The translations under genes and the position numbers were made by a program. A DNA stretch of 64,000 bases from Accumulibacter phosphatis (GTDB taxonomy: Bacteria; Pseudomonadota; Gammaproteobacteria; Burkholderiales; Rhodocyclaceae). The stretch spans positions 1,984,001 to 2,048,000 of the forward strand of contig NC_013194.1 in assembly GCF_000024165.1 (NCBI RefSeq). Direction: 5' to 3'. The notes beneath the pieces are model-generated. The model was not told the origin of the DNA. It saw only the letters and a list, made by a program, of their open reading frames with translations, and ran no database searches. Positions 25,111 through 34,633 of this stretch are shown piece after piece (the stretch's first letter is position 1; each line of letters begins with the position of its first letter).

Positions 25111-25587
25111 TCAACGCCGCTTGCGCCACGTTGCGAGGCCTGCCAAGCCTAGACCGAGCAGAGCGAGGCTCCCGGGTTCCGGGACCGTCCCCGTCTCAGT
25201 GATGGTCATGATGGCGGCAGTGTCGGTGCAGCCGCGGAATCCTGCGCAATACGTCCCCGGGCCGACAAACGCATCCGTAGTCACCCAAAAGTAACCAAAA
25301 GATCCCGATGCAATGTTGAAGTCAATTTCGGGGCCGCCCAGAGGAGAGCGGATAGCGACTGACAGAACGGTCTCGCCGCTGGGCAGAGTGATCGAGTCGA
25401 AGTCCGTCAGTTGGAAGGTCGTATCGCTCGAGATCAGGGTTGGGACCGTCAGAACGAAGTCCGGCAGGCCGTCGCCGAAGATGCTGTTCAGCGTGTATTG
25501 GAAGGCTGCGTGTGCTGCGCTGCCCGTGGCAAGAGCCGCGACGCTGGCGATCGCGGCAACTAGGTTTTTCGTACGCATAATTTTCAT
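25111..25587 (-). CDS. PEP-CTERM sorting domain protein
   Basis: The 158-residue product has a signal peptide (MRTKNLVAAIASVAALATGS, cleavage after AHA) and the C-terminal signal VPEPGSLALLGLGLAGLATW followed by RKRR. The mature part is beta-rich (FQYTLNSIFGDGLPDFVLTV) and has two cysteines in GTYCAGFRGCTDT. The family is unnamed. The start is ATG 25587; Met 4 is an alternative. It is transcribed toward the dead ISAzo13 gene and ends 26 bases from its remains. Confidence 0.85.
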   Translation of the reverse strand: MKIMRTKNLVAAIASVAALATGSAAHAAFQYTLNSIFGDGLPDFVLTVPTLISSDTTFQLTDFDSITLPSGETVLSVAIRSPLGGPEIDFNIASGSFGYFWVTTDAFVGPGTYCAGFRGCTDTAAIMTITETGTVPEPGSLALLGLGLAGLATWRKRR

Positions 25588-25899
25588 GGAGAAAGGGTCC
25601 TTGGCTGGAGGTTCTGTGGACGGCCCCGCTGGTCGTCTCGAATTGCGGTCTGCGGACGTCGGAGCGCGCCGCCGATACATTTGAGGTTCTCTTCCCGGGT
25701 CACAGCGAATGAAAAGCACAGAACATGCCATGTTGAGACGGTTCGCAAGAAAACAACCACTTGGAGACTCCAGAGCGATTCTGACGGGGGGCGGGCGGTG
25801 ATCTGTAAAATTTTTCGACGAACGACGGCTGCGTGTGGTGCACCTCGCGCACTGCAAATTCGTCTCGTTCTACCTTGTTTGTTTGCATTTCAATCTGAT

Positions 25900-26580
25900 G
25901 CCGAAGGCATCCCGGCATGCCGTCGAAAGGCCGACTGCATTGCCTGGCGCTGCCGCTGATGCCTCTCGGTAATGGATATGGCGAGGTCTTCGTCAGCCGT
26001 GATGTTGGTGGGCAACCGGTGGCGCATGATCTCTACGAGGTTGCGGCAGGAGAGCAAGTCAGCCGTATCGCGAAGGGCCATGCGCTCTTTGGCCAGAAAC
26101 ATGGTGGCGATCATGACCAGCACCATGTGATCGTGCCTGGCCTGCCAACGACGTAGCTGACATTCGTTGGGTCAGATAGTCGGCCATGGCCCCGGCCCTT
26201 CTCGCCGTCACGAAACAACAAGCGGCGTCCGGCTGATGCCGGCGGAGCGGCCGCCTGGTCAGTCCCTATCATAGGCTCTGCCGCGGTCCGAAGCCGACGT
26301 GGCGCCCGACCCTTTGACGAACGTCGCTCGGCCACGGTGGGTGCCGGATCTTGGAGATGGACCGCTTGATCCGAATGCACCTCAGCGAAGAAGCGCTTTC
26401 TATCGCCATCCCGTTTCCGAAGTAGCAAGGGCAAGTGCCCGTAGCCCCCATCAAAGCCAATGCACGAAAAGTGGAAGCCTTCCCGCCTCCGGCGTATCAC
26501 CACCTCTAGGGGCGATCTCGCCCTTGGTACGGAACTCCTGTGCCTCCTCGGGTACCCCGACCACCTCGCAACGGACCTTA
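25900..26580 (-). pseudogene. IS701-family transposase relic
   Basis: The upstream frame (about 26480-26300) reads FHFSCIGFDGGYGHLPLLL and AEVHSDQAVHLQDPAP, the family motif with a catalytic Asp and a VHSDQ-type block. The C-terminal frame (about 26150-25900) reads ARHDHMVLVMIATMFLAKER and LLSCRNLVEIMRHRLP, then ERHQRQRQAMQSA, the usual IS701 end. Frameshifts separate the parts and the N-terminus is missing. Nothing else in 25590-26600 looks like a gene. Confidence 0.65.
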
Positions 26581-26764
26581 GGTAATTTCCGCAAAAACGC
26601 CATACCAAGAGTCATGGCAGTAGACCGGGCTTACGTCCAGCAAAACAAGTCGCCACGCCAGTGGTTCGGTATTGTGATTCCGGGAAATCGCCCAAGTATG
26701 GGCGGCTGGCGGCTTCCGGGTAGAGCACGGGTAGTAGGAGCTGCAGGGCGTCGAGCGGGAAGGC

Positions 26765-27165
26765 AAAGTGCACCGGGCGCGATGGGCTGACCTTGGGCGG
26801 TGAGGCGGTCGGCTTCGGCGAGCCGGCCGTAGAGCGCGGCATGGGCTTGCTGGACGAAGGCGACCGGGAGCGCCGGCGTGCCCGCGGCGACAGCGGTTTC
26901 GAGCTGACGTTCGGCTTCGATGTGCGCCAGGGCGACACGCTGCAGGCGCGCAACTTCAGGCTGGTCGGAGAAGTCTTGCCGCAGGGCGCGCCTGATGGTG
27001 TGCGGATGGGTGCTCTGGCCCTCGATGCGATTGCAGTAGCAGGAGTTCCATCTCCCGCACCAGTTCGCGCAGGCTGGCCATGAGCACGGCGCGTTCGCAG
27101 CGGGTGAGCGGCTTCTGACCAAAGGCGATGTGGCGGATCAGATCGCAGGGATCCGTCTCGCCCGG
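26765..27165 (-). pseudogene. Fic-family protein, N-terminal fragment
   Basis: The first frame (27165-about 27045) reads DPCDLIRHIAFGQKPLTRCE and REMELLLL. The second (about 27040-26770) reads NRIEGQSTHPHTIRRALRQD, then EVARLQRVALAHIEAERQLE and YGRLAEADRLTAQGQPIAPG. This is the N-terminal part of Fic/DOC-type AMP transferases with the NRIEG inhibitory-type block. A frameshift near 27042 breaks it and the catalytic HPFxxGNGR part is gone. The sequence from 26765 down to 26600 has an unrelated open stretch I could not assign. Confidence 0.6.
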
Positions 27166-27434
27166 CGAGTTGCGGCTATCCCGGTGCCTTGACCCTTCTC
27201 AGAAGGGGTACCGCTGCCATGCTCGGTGCATCGCGCGCGTCCACCTCCAGCACGGCCAACGGAGCGGCGAACCGATAGACGCGGCGGGAGAACATGCCGC
27301 GTGCGCTCAAGGCCGTGTTCCCCATGTACTGGAAGTGGACCACGGCAGCGACCACGCGCTGCTGGGCCTGTCCCGCTGTCGCGCTGCCAGGACGTGTGGC
27401 GGTCGCCGCTCCTGGTGGCCCGGGTGCAGCACGG

Positions 27435-27821
27435 TTATTTCCGCAGCAGCCCATCCGCTCCCTCTTCAGGTGTCGCCGCGTCTTCCGAATAGATGGCTGG
27501 CAGGCCAAAGGCCTGCTCGCGGGCCAACAGTCCGGCATGCAGGCGTTCGACCAGTATGGCAGCGGTGGACAGCGCCAGCCACAACAAGAGCCACTGCCGC
27601 CAGTCGCCGCCGAGGAGCCAGGCGGCCGGGGCGGCAGTCCACAGGCTCAGACAATAGAAGCAGCCCAGCAGCTTTCCGAAGAATCCCCCTCCCGCGCCAC
27701 GGCGCAAATGCACGAATACGTCAAACGGACCATCCTCGGCGTGTAGCAGATGCGTCAGACGCCAGACGGCCAGCGTCGCGACGCAGAAGAAGAGCCAGGC
27801 TGCCTCACTTGTCTGCTGCAT
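27435..27821 (-). CDS. DUF1360 family membrane protein
   Basis: The 128-residue protein starts MQQTSEAAWLFFCVATLAVW and shows the DUF1360 pattern WRLTHLLHAEDGPFDVFVHL, RRGAGGGFFGKLLGCFYCLS (a C-x2-C motif), then two hydrophobic helices. The family is found in phage-tail-like and spore-related loci and has no known activity. It starts 15 bases after the stop of the 747-residue gene in the same direction, so both form an operon. An internally deleted duplicate lies at 15.6 kb. Confidence 0.8.
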   Translation of the reverse strand: MQQTSEAAWLFFCVATLAVWRLTHLLHAEDGPFDVFVHLRRGAGGGFFGKLLGCFYCLSLWTAAPAAWLLGGDWRQWLLLWLALSTAAILVERLHAGLLAREQAFGLPAIYSEDAATPEEGADGLLRK

Positions 27822-27836
27822 GCCGATCGCGCGACC

Positions 27837-30080
27837 TCATGAACCGCGCTGAATGACCAGGTTGTACTGCAGCGGCCCGTAGTAAACGGGGTAATTGCTG
27901 CTGTGGCCATCGGTGCGGCGAACGCTTGCGCTCAGGTTGAGCGTGAAGCTCGACAACGTTTCGTCGGGCCCGAGCCATGGAGAGCTGCCCGGCGGATTGA
28001 GCTGCACCGCGACATGGTCGTTCACGTCGGCATCCACATCGACGCCGAACAGCGTGCCGAACAGATCGCCGCAGGGCGGTGGGCCGGCCAGGTAGTCGAG
28101 GTGCAGGGGATGTGCCGATGCCAAGTCTTCCAGCGGGAAGTTGGGCGTATTGCACTTGGTGACGCTCAAGGTGTAGGCGCCGAGAAAACCTTGACGCTGG
28201 ACGGCCTTGAACTTCAGATCAAGCCTTGCATTGACCAACTCGCTGCCCGTCAGCGTGAACAGAGGGCATGGATTCGTGGTGGCTGTGCCGATGGTCACCT
28301 CCTTGAAGTTCAATTCGGGGCCGGTATGGTCGACATAGAGCCGGATGCTGTCCTGATACAGCGGCGCCGAGGTCACCGGATCGCTCCACAGCTGGACTTG
28401 CTTGCCATCCGGGCCGTAGGCCTTGAGGCGGAACTGCACGCTGCCCGGCCCGCCCTGGTACGAATACACCCAGCTTGGGATGACGGCCTTGATGAACCAG
28501 TCCGGGCCGGACCAGTCCATGTTGCCCTGGATATTGTTGTAGGCCAGGACGTCCTGCTTGGGTTGCCCCTTGACCAGTTCGAGATTGTGGATGAAGGGGC
28601 CCGCCTTGGTGGCAACCCACTCGTTCACCAGGGTCTTCCAGTTATCCAGCATCAGGGCCTCCTGATAGATGCTCCAGTTGGTCCAACTGCCGTCGGGTCG
28701 TCGCGCGCGATACTCGAGGGTGAAATGCGGCACCTGGTCGTACTTGCCGATGCACGCACTCATGCGCAGCGCACCCCACCAGGCGGCACACTGGGTCTGC
28801 GGAATGTCGATCTTCGAGGTGTCGGTGCAGGTCACGCGGCCATCGCTGTCCAGAGTAACCGTTGAGGGTTTGCCGACCGGGATGAAGCCGATGTGCGAGA
28901 TCGGCTTGCCGTGGCAACCGGTGGGCGTATGCCAGTAGCTGGACGGTATGCAGATGTTCAGGCGCTTGACCAGCGGCACGTTCCAGTAAGGCGCGGTCTC
29001 GTACGGCGTGCCCCCGGGCAGGGTAGCGCCGAGTACCTGGATGATCAGGTCCGGCATGGCTTCGAGAACCTCGTTCTCGCCGAGGGCGACGTCGGTATTG
29101 GTTTCGTCGATCAACTGGGCCAGGCTGCGGCTGAAGCGAAAGATGTAGTTGCCATTGCGGTCGGTGCTGGCCTGACCAAGCTCCTCGCGGTTGCCTTCGC
29201 CGGTGTACTGGCCACCTCCGAGTTCGGCGAGCGTACGGTCGTATTCCAGGAAGCGCAGCGCCGCATTGACGAGCGACTCGGTCTGGCAGTTGCGGATGCC
29301 GATGTCCAGCAATCGGCCGAGGGCAACCTTGTCCAGGGCGGCAATGGCGCTCACGGCCTGAGCCACTTCGACCGTGCGCACGGGAACCCGGGTCGTTCCG
29401 GCAGCGGCAGTAGATTCGCTGCCGCTATCGGCTGCCTGCTCGACCGGCACCGTCCTCATCACCTGCGCCCGCTTGACCGGCGTATAGGTCTTGCCCTGCA
29501 CCGGGATCAGCACCGGCGTGTAGGCCTGCCCGCTCAGCAGCGCGGCCGGCAACTCGGGCGGTGGATCCGGCAGCGGGATGCGCTGCGGTGGGATGCTTTG
29601 CGGATACAGCAGCTCGATCGCTTGGCGCAGGACCGGGAAGCGACGCGCCTTGGCGAGGGCGAGGGCACTCTCGAGGTAGATGTAGCCGGGATAACAGGGG
29701 TTGTAGGCGCAACCGCTGTAGTTGCTCACGTGCCCATAGATCAGGAAATCGGTTTCGGTAACCGGGGTGGAGAAGGTCAACACCAGGTCGTTGAAGTCTG
29801 CGTCGCCGCCCCACACGTCATTGGACTGGAGATCAAACTGGTACTGCCCGGCCGACTTTACCGGGAAGGTGATCTGGTACTCCGAATCAGCCCAGGATGA
29901 CCCTCCGGGGTCACTCTGGATGCGCACCGACCAGATGCTGCCGGTCACATAGACCGGCGCATGCGGCGCCACGTAGGTGCCATTGCCGTGTGTCGCGCCG
30001 CTGATGATGAAACGCTGCGCAAAAGCCGCATGTTTCTCCTTGACTGCAACTGTCCAGTTGCCGTGCATGATGAGAGGCAT
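27837..30080 (-). CDS. Uncharacterised 747-residue protein
   Basis: No family was recognised. There is no signal peptide (MPLIMHGNWTVAVKEKHAAF). Residues 1-110 look like a beta-sandwich (QYQFDLQSNDVWGGDADFND, an acidic patch that might bind calcium). The middle part has a helical block (AQAVSAIAALDKVALGRLLD) and a carboxypeptidase-regulatory-like stretch (GNYIFRFSRSLAQLIDET). The C-terminal half is beta-rich with repeated WSIYQEAL and WSDPVTSAPLYQ-type strands. The start ATG 30080 has AAAGGAG nine bases upstream. With DUF1360 it forms a two-gene operon. The 337 bases before it (30081-30417) show no gene. Confidence 0.75.
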   Translation of the reverse strand: MPLIMHGNWTVAVKEKHAAFAQRFIISGATHGNGTYVAPHAPVYVTGSIWSVRIQSDPGGSSWADSEYQITFPVKSAGQYQFDLQSNDVWGGDADFNDLVLTFSTPVTETDFLIYGHVSNYSGCAYNPCYPGYIYLESALALAKARRFPVLRQAIELLYPQSIPPQRIPLPDPPPELPAALLSGQAYTPVLIPVQGKTYTPVKRAQVMRTVPVEQAADSGSESTAAAGTTRVPVRTVEVAQAVSAIAALDKVALGRLLDIGIRNCQTESLVNAALRFLEYDRTLAELGGGQYTGEGNREELGQASTDRNGNYIFRFSRSLAQLIDETNTDVALGENEVLEAMPDLIIQVLGATLPGGTPYETAPYWNVPLVKRLNICIPSSYWHTPTGCHGKPISHIGFIPVGKPSTVTLDSDGRVTCTDTSKIDIPQTQCAAWWGALRMSACIGKYDQVPHFTLEYRARRPDGSWTNWSIYQEALMLDNWKTLVNEWVATKAGPFIHNLELVKGQPKQDVLAYNNIQGNMDWSGPDWFIKAVIPSWVYSYQGGPGSVQFRLKAYGPDGKQVQLWSDPVTSAPLYQDSIRLYVDHTGPELNFKEVTIGTATTNPCPLFTLTGSELVNARLDLKFKAVQRQGFLGAYTLSVTKCNTPNFPLEDLASAHPLHLDYLAGPPPCGDLFGTLFGVDVDADVNDHVAVQLNPPGSSPWLGPDETLSSFTLNLSASVRRTDGHSSNYPVYYGPLQYNLVIQRGS

Positions 30081-30417
30081 TTGTCACGCTCCTTTCCGGC
30101 CTTGCCGATGCAGGCCGATTGGTCAATGGGAGGGACACCCGGCGAACCGCCGGCCAAGGGCATCTCCCGTGGATTCCACACGTTGCACTCGCCATCACCC
30201 GACAACTCCCTGTGCCGAGGGTTATCGCCGGCAGCCCGCCGATGCGAATGTCCAACGCCAAGCCGGGCGCGGTGGTCGCCGCGCCTGCTTCGGTCGAAGA
30301 GCAAGAAAGGGAATTAATTAAATGCAGTGTAGACGATGGCACGCGGGAAGCAAGGTCTTTTGCGTGGCCGCGGTGACGGGCGGACGCCGCAAGCGCTGGT
30401 GGCAGCGGCCAGATCCT

Positions 30418-31296
30418 TCAGGGGGTTTTTGGCGTGCCCCGACGTCGGTTTTTCCAGAAGTTGACCGACAGGTAGATCATGAAGCCGACAAAGGTCAGGA
30501 AGCCGGCGAACTGGAAGTACAGCGAGTAGTTGGTACGGTAGCGGCCGGTCAGCGGATCGTAGATCGAGCAGATGATCCTGACACGTTCCATGATCTCGGT
30601 GAGCGTGCCCACTTCGCGTGGGATGGCCGAGCCGGCGATCAGCACCTTGAGCGGCTCGGCGAGATCCTCGGCAGTGAACTTCTCGCCATAGACCTGGCGC
30701 ACGATCGTGCCTTCGGCGTCGACCATCGTCATCTGGTTGAGATGGTCGAACCCGGCTGGCGTGGCGACGAAACTGAAGCCGAACTCGCGCGTGAGTTCAC
30801 CGACGATCGCCGGGGCAGGGCTCAGGAACTCCCAGTTGGGCAGGTGGATGCCGTATTGCCTGGCGAAGTCCTTGAGGGCCGCTGGCGAGTCGAAAGGCTG
30901 GTTGAAGCCGATGCTGATGACGTTGAAACGGTCGGCACCCATCACGTCGACGGTATTCTGGACGGCCTTCTGCAGGTTACGGGTGGTCGTCGGACAGACC
31001 TGGAAGCAGGCGGTATAGATGAAGCTGACGAGCAGCGGCTTGCCGCGATAGCGCGCCAGTTGTACCGGTTGCCCTTCGCGGTCGAGGAGGACGAAGTCGC
31101 CTACGCGTTTGCCAATCGCGCTCTGCGACAGCGCGAAGGCCGCTTTTTCATCGAGGGCGGTGAGCGCCAGGCCGCTGTTGACGCCCTGCGGACGCGCCGT
31201 GAGCTTGGGTTTCTCGGCGACGTCAGTGTCGGCAAGCAGCGGATTGACTGCGAGAAAGAGAATCGACGCGACCAGCGCGCGAGCAAACCGAGCCAT
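30418..31296 (-). CDS. SCO1/SenC copper chaperone with C-terminal membrane anchor
   Basis: SCO proteins deliver copper to the CuA site of oxidase subunit II. The 292-residue product has a signal peptide (MARFARALVASILFLAVNPL), the thioredoxin-like core VSFIYTACFQVCPTTTRNLQ with the C-x3-C copper motif, and the conserved His in FDHLNQMT. A C-terminal helix (AGFLTFVGFMIYLSV) followed by WKNRRR is not present in most SCO proteins. I start at ATG 31296. It is the last gene of the oxidase cluster, 23 bases after ctaB. Confidence 0.88.
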   Translation of the reverse strand: MARFARALVASILFLAVNPLLADTDVAEKPKLTARPQGVNSGLALTALDEKAAFALSQSAIGKRVGDFVLLDREGQPVQLARYRGKPLLVSFIYTACFQVCPTTTRNLQKAVQNTVDVMGADRFNVISIGFNQPFDSPAALKDFARQYGIHLPNWEFLSPAPAIVGELTREFGFSFVATPAGFDHLNQMTMVDAEGTIVRQVYGEKFTAEDLAEPLKVLIAGSAIPREVGTLTEIMERVRIICSIYDPLTGRYRTNYSLYFQFAGFLTFVGFMIYLSVNFWKNRRRGTPKTP

Positions 31297-31319
31297 CGCG
31301 GAAACCTGCCTGTCGGGGA

Positions 31320-32216
31320 TCAGAACCGGAGTTGGGTGTCGACGATGGCGGCCAGCAGGACCAGCGTCAACTGGATCAGCGAGGCATGAAAACACACCAT
31401 GGCCGATTTGCGGTTGGGGTCGCGTGTCAGCCGCCAGGCCTTCTGGATGAACAGGAAGCCGCCGACGGCGGCGCCGGCGAAGTAGATCGCGCCAAGGCCG
31501 AAGGCCAGCGGCAGCAAGGAAGCGGCAACCAGCGCCAGGGTGCTGAAGAAGATGGTGTTCGCTGCCCGCTGGTCACCGACGACGACCGGCAGCATGGGTA
31601 CGCCGGCGGCTTCATAATCGGTGCGGAAAGCGATCGCCAGGCTCCAGAAATGCGGCGGCGTCCACAGAAAGAGCACCAGTGCCAGCGCCAGCGGCACGCC
31701 GCCAGGCTGCGGGTCGGCGGCGGTCGCCCCCGCCAGTACCGCCCAACTCCCGGCCAGACCGCCGAAGACGATGTTCAGCCAGCTCCGCCGCTTCAGCCAC
31801 ACCGTATAAACGATGGCGTAGAAGAAGGCGCCGAGAAAGACGAACAGCGCCGACCAGGCGTTGAGGGCGAGCCAGGCGCTGCCGACCGACAGCGCCATCA
31901 GGGCGCCGATGACCAGCAGCCAGATCGGCCCATGGCGGAGTTCGCCGGTGACGAAGGGGCGCTTGCTGGTACGCGCCATCAGGTGATCGCTGTCGTGTTC
32001 GTAATACTGGTTGAAGGCGCCGGCGCTGGCCGACGAAACCAGCACCGACAAGGTCAGCACCAGCAGTTGCAGCAGGCTCAGGGCAGGCCCCGGGCTGACC
32101 GCAAGTCCGGCCAGCGCGGTGAAGGTGATGACGACGCCGATGCGCAGCTTGAAGACGCCCAGAATGGCACGGAAGGGAAAACCGGGGGTGCTGTTCGATG
32201 GGAGTGTGGATTGCAT
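31320..32216 (-). CDS. ctaB: Protoheme IX farnesyltransferase (haem O synthase)
   Basis: CtaB adds a farnesyl group to haem B to give haem O, the precursor of haem A. The 298-residue membrane protein has the prenyltransferase motifs GAFNQYYEHDSDHLMARTSK RP (Asp-rich site) and FLWTPPHFWSLAI with YEAAGVPMLPVV, and about nine hydrophobic helices. It lies between subunit I and SCO, in the same direction; its own ribosome site is weak. CtaA, the next enzyme, is encoded at 35.1 kb. Confidence 0.95.
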   Translation of the reverse strand: MQSTLPSNSTPGFPFRAILGVFKLRIGVVITFTALAGLAVSPGPALSLLQLLVLTLSVLVSSASAGAFNQYYEHDSDHLMARTSKRPFVTGELRHGPIWLLVIGALMALSVGSAWLALNAWSALFVFLGAFFYAIVYTVWLKRRSWLNIVFGGLAGSWAVLAGATAADPQPGGVPLALALVLFLWTPPHFWSLAIAFRTDYEAAGVPMLPVVVGDQRAANTIFFSTLALVAASLLPLAFGLGAIYFAGAAVGGFLFIQKAWRLTRDPNRKSAMVCFHASLIQLTLVLLAAIVDTQLRF

Positions 32217-32273
32217 TGGCGTCGATAGCTTGGCGATCAGTTGAAAAACGATGGGACGATCGGTTCGGGGTCA

Positions 32274-32320
32274 GGCCTGCTTGAATCGAGCCTGTACTCC
32301 AGGCCCGATTGAGGCAGGCC
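32274..32320. terminator. Hairpin between oxidase subunit I and ctaB
   Basis: GGCCTGC (32274-32280) followed by an ATCG block pairs with CGAT and GCAGGCC (32314-32320), giving a long imperfect stem. It lies in the 136-base gap between the two genes. No T-run follows on the minus strand, so partial attenuation or mRNA protection is as likely as termination. Confidence 0.4.
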
Positions 32321-32352
32321 CCCACGCCGGCGGCGCGGGGGAGATTGCCGGA

Positions 32353-34047
32353 TCAGCTCAGCAGCCAGACTTCGGACAGGTACTTCCAGTTGACGAAGTA
32401 GTAGAGGACGAAGCAGACGAAGAGCAGCAGTGCCAGGACCACGGTGCCGGGAACGCCGACATGGTCGCTGCCGTGTGCCACCGCCGACGCGGCCTGCGTG
32501 CTCGGCGGGATCGGTGTCGGCTGGTTGGAGACCTTGCCGCCGTCGAGCTTCTTGCCAAACAGCAGCGAACCGACGACGAGCAGGATCCACAGGCCGCCGC
32601 CGATCACCGCGATGACGCCGAAGATGCCGGTCAGGCCCATCATCAGGTAGGCGGCACCCGGCCATTCATACTGGAACGGTGCGCCGGAGAAGGCCATGTC
32701 CCAGTGCCGGCGCGAGACGCCCAGCGTGCCGGCGCCCATCATCACCAGGCCGAGCACCGACATGCTGATGCCGAACAGGTAGGGCTGGATCTGGCACAGC
32801 TTAGGCAGAATCATCTCGCGGCGGAAGAGGACCGGAACCAGCAGGTAGGTGATCGACATGAAGGCCAGCGTCGTGCCGGTGACGACCGTGGTGTGGAAGT
32901 GGCCCGGAACGTAGAAGGTGTTGTGCATCAGCATGTTGATCTGCTCGGTACCGAGGACGACGCCCGAGATGCCGCCGAGGAAGCCGAAGCTGACCAGCGA
33001 GATGAACATGCCGGAGAACACCGGGTTGCCCCAGGGGGCCTTGCGCAACCACTCGAACAGGCCGTTGGTGTAGCCCTTGCGCCGCTGCGCGGCTTCGATC
33101 GCACCGGGAACCGTGAAGCCGTGGATCATCGACGCCATCACCGCGAAGTACATGAAGTAGGAGGTGTTCAGCACCTTCCACTCGGCGCTCATGCCGGGGT
33201 CGGAGAGCAGGTGGTGCGCACTCGCCAGTTGCAGGAAGAGGATGTAGAGCAGGAAGGCGAAGCGCGACACCTTCTCGGACAGCGGCTTGGCGCCGAAGAT
33301 CACGGCCGCGGTCAGATACCAGACCGAGACGTGTGCGGCGACGTTGATTTGCTGCGAAGAGTGCCCCAGTCCCCACCACACCATGCGGTACAACTGTGCG
33401 TCGATTTCCTTGATCAGGCCGACGGACCAGAAGAAGGTCGGGAGCAGGATACCGGCGCCGGCGAGGATGGTGAAAGTGGCGATGATCGCGGCGGTCAGCG
33501 CGCCGAATGTCACCAGTGGCAGCGAGCCCTGATAGGTCTTGTCCTTCTTGGCGACGACCAGCGTGCCGAAGAACACGGCGGTGCCGAGCAGCGCACCGAC
33601 GGCGACCAGAATGATCCCGAGGTAGAAGTGCGGGGCCGCCTGCATCGGCACATAGGAGGTGAACATGACGCTCGATTCGCCCTGGAAGATGGCGACGTTG
33701 GTCATGATGCCGCCGACGACCATCAGCCAGAAGCCCAGCCAGGCGATCTTCGGCGTCGCCAGTCGGCAGCGGAGCAGGGTCGACGAAGCGAAGTAGAGAA
33801 CGGCCATCTCGAAGAAGAGGATCCACAGGATCAGCATGTCGATGCCGTGGGCAGTCAGAATCAGGTAGAACTGGTCGGCCGGCAGGAGCTTGATCGCCGG
33901 CCAGCGCGTGAGGATGACCAGCAGGGCGGTGATGCCGCCGACGAGCAGCCAGAGGACGCCGGCGACGGCGTTCCAGCGCATCAGTTTCTCGGCCTGGTCC
34001 TCGAACTGCAGTCCGGAGACGGGACAGGTACGGTAGGTTGTTGCCAT
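32353..34047 (-). CDS. Haem-copper oxidase subunit I
   Basis: The 564-residue protein has about 14 hydrophobic helices. Haem and CuB ligands are visible: LTAHGIDMLIL (helix II His), WWGLGHSSQQINVAAHVS (helix VI His), QLASAHHLLSDPG (helix VII HH pair) and NTFYVPGHFHTTVV (helix X HxH). After the helix VI His, the A-family has HPEVY with the cross-linked Tyr; here it is HSSQQ. So it is not a standard A-type enzyme, and databases often label such sequences cbb3-type although subunit II here has CuA. It reduces O2 at the end of the respiratory chain. No subunit III gene is in the window. Confidence 0.88.
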   Translation of the reverse strand: MATTYRTCPVSGLQFEDQAEKLMRWNAVAGVLWLLVGGITALLVILTRWPAIKLLPADQFYLILTAHGIDMLILWILFFEMAVLYFASSTLLRCRLATPKIAWLGFWLMVVGGIMTNVAIFQGESSVMFTSYVPMQAAPHFYLGIILVAVGALLGTAVFFGTLVVAKKDKTYQGSLPLVTFGALTAAIIATFTILAGAGILLPTFFWSVGLIKEIDAQLYRMVWWGLGHSSQQINVAAHVSVWYLTAAVIFGAKPLSEKVSRFAFLLYILFLQLASAHHLLSDPGMSAEWKVLNTSYFMYFAVMASMIHGFTVPGAIEAAQRRKGYTNGLFEWLRKAPWGNPVFSGMFISLVSFGFLGGISGVVLGTEQINMLMHNTFYVPGHFHTTVVTGTTLAFMSITYLLVPVLFRREMILPKLCQIQPYLFGISMSVLGLVMMGAGTLGVSRRHWDMAFSGAPFQYEWPGAAYLMMGLTGIFGVIAVIGGGLWILLVVGSLLFGKKLDGGKVSNQPTPIPPSTQAASAVAHGSDHVGVPGTVVLALLLFVCFVLYYFVNWKYLSEVWLLS

Positions 34048-34063
34048 CTTGTTTGTTCCCCCC

Positions 34064-34603
34064 TTATTTCACGTAGATACGGCCGAGCATCGAGTGGTGG
34101 CCGATGCCGCAGTATTCGTTGCAGACGATGGCGTAGGTTCCTGCCTTGGTCGGTGTCATCTTGACCACATGCTCGTAACCCGGAATCACCTGGATGTTGA
34201 TGTTGACCGGTTGCAATGAGAAGCCGTGGTTGTAGTCCATCGACGACAGGTGGATCTTGTAGGTCTGGCCCTTCTCGAGTTCGAGGATCGGGTACCAGGC
34301 CCACAGGCGGGCGATCAGGTAACCATCGCCGCCGGCCGGCACCTTGACCACGGGAATGTTCTGGTCGGTCTCGGTACGGATGGTGTTCTCGGCGATGAAC
34401 TTCTCGGCCTTGGCCGCGAACATCTCGGGGGTCGTCTTGTAGGCCTCGTTGGAGAGGTTCTGCTTACCGTAGATGTGCCAATAGATCATCATCACGAACA
34501 TGACCATCCCCCAGACGAAGGCGATCGCGATCCACGCCCATTCGACCTTGTCGATGGGTTGCTTCCACCATAGCCGATCGGACGGCGGCAGAATTGCACT
34601 CAT
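34064..34603 (-). CDS. Haem-copper oxidase subunit II (CuA domain)
   Basis: Subunit II takes electrons from cytochrome c through its binuclear CuA centre. The 179-residue product has one N-terminal membrane helix (VEWAWIAIAFVWGMVMFVMM) and a cupredoxin domain with the CuA ligands: His in MDYNHGFS and the loop CNEYCGIGHHSM. The short form with one helix resembles ba3-type subunits II rather than the two-helix A-type. The start ATG 34603 follows GGGAG. It ends 16 bases before subunit I. Confidence 0.93.
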   Translation of the reverse strand: MSAILPPSDRLWWKQPIDKVEWAWIAIAFVWGMVMFVMMIYWHIYGKQNLSNEAYKTTPEMFAAKAEKFIAENTIRTETDQNIPVVKVPAGGDGYLIARLWAWYPILELEKGQTYKIHLSSMDYNHGFSLQPVNINIQVIPGYEHVVKMTPTKAGTYAIVCNEYCGIGHHSMLGRIYVK

Positions 34604-34633
34604 AGTTGTTTCTCCCTGATGTGAATGACTGGC

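Noticed and set aside
32251..34164. 637-residue frame antisense to oxidase subunit I
   Set aside because: The other strand encodes a clear oxidase subunit with all metal ligands; the antisense product is charged low-complexity sequence.
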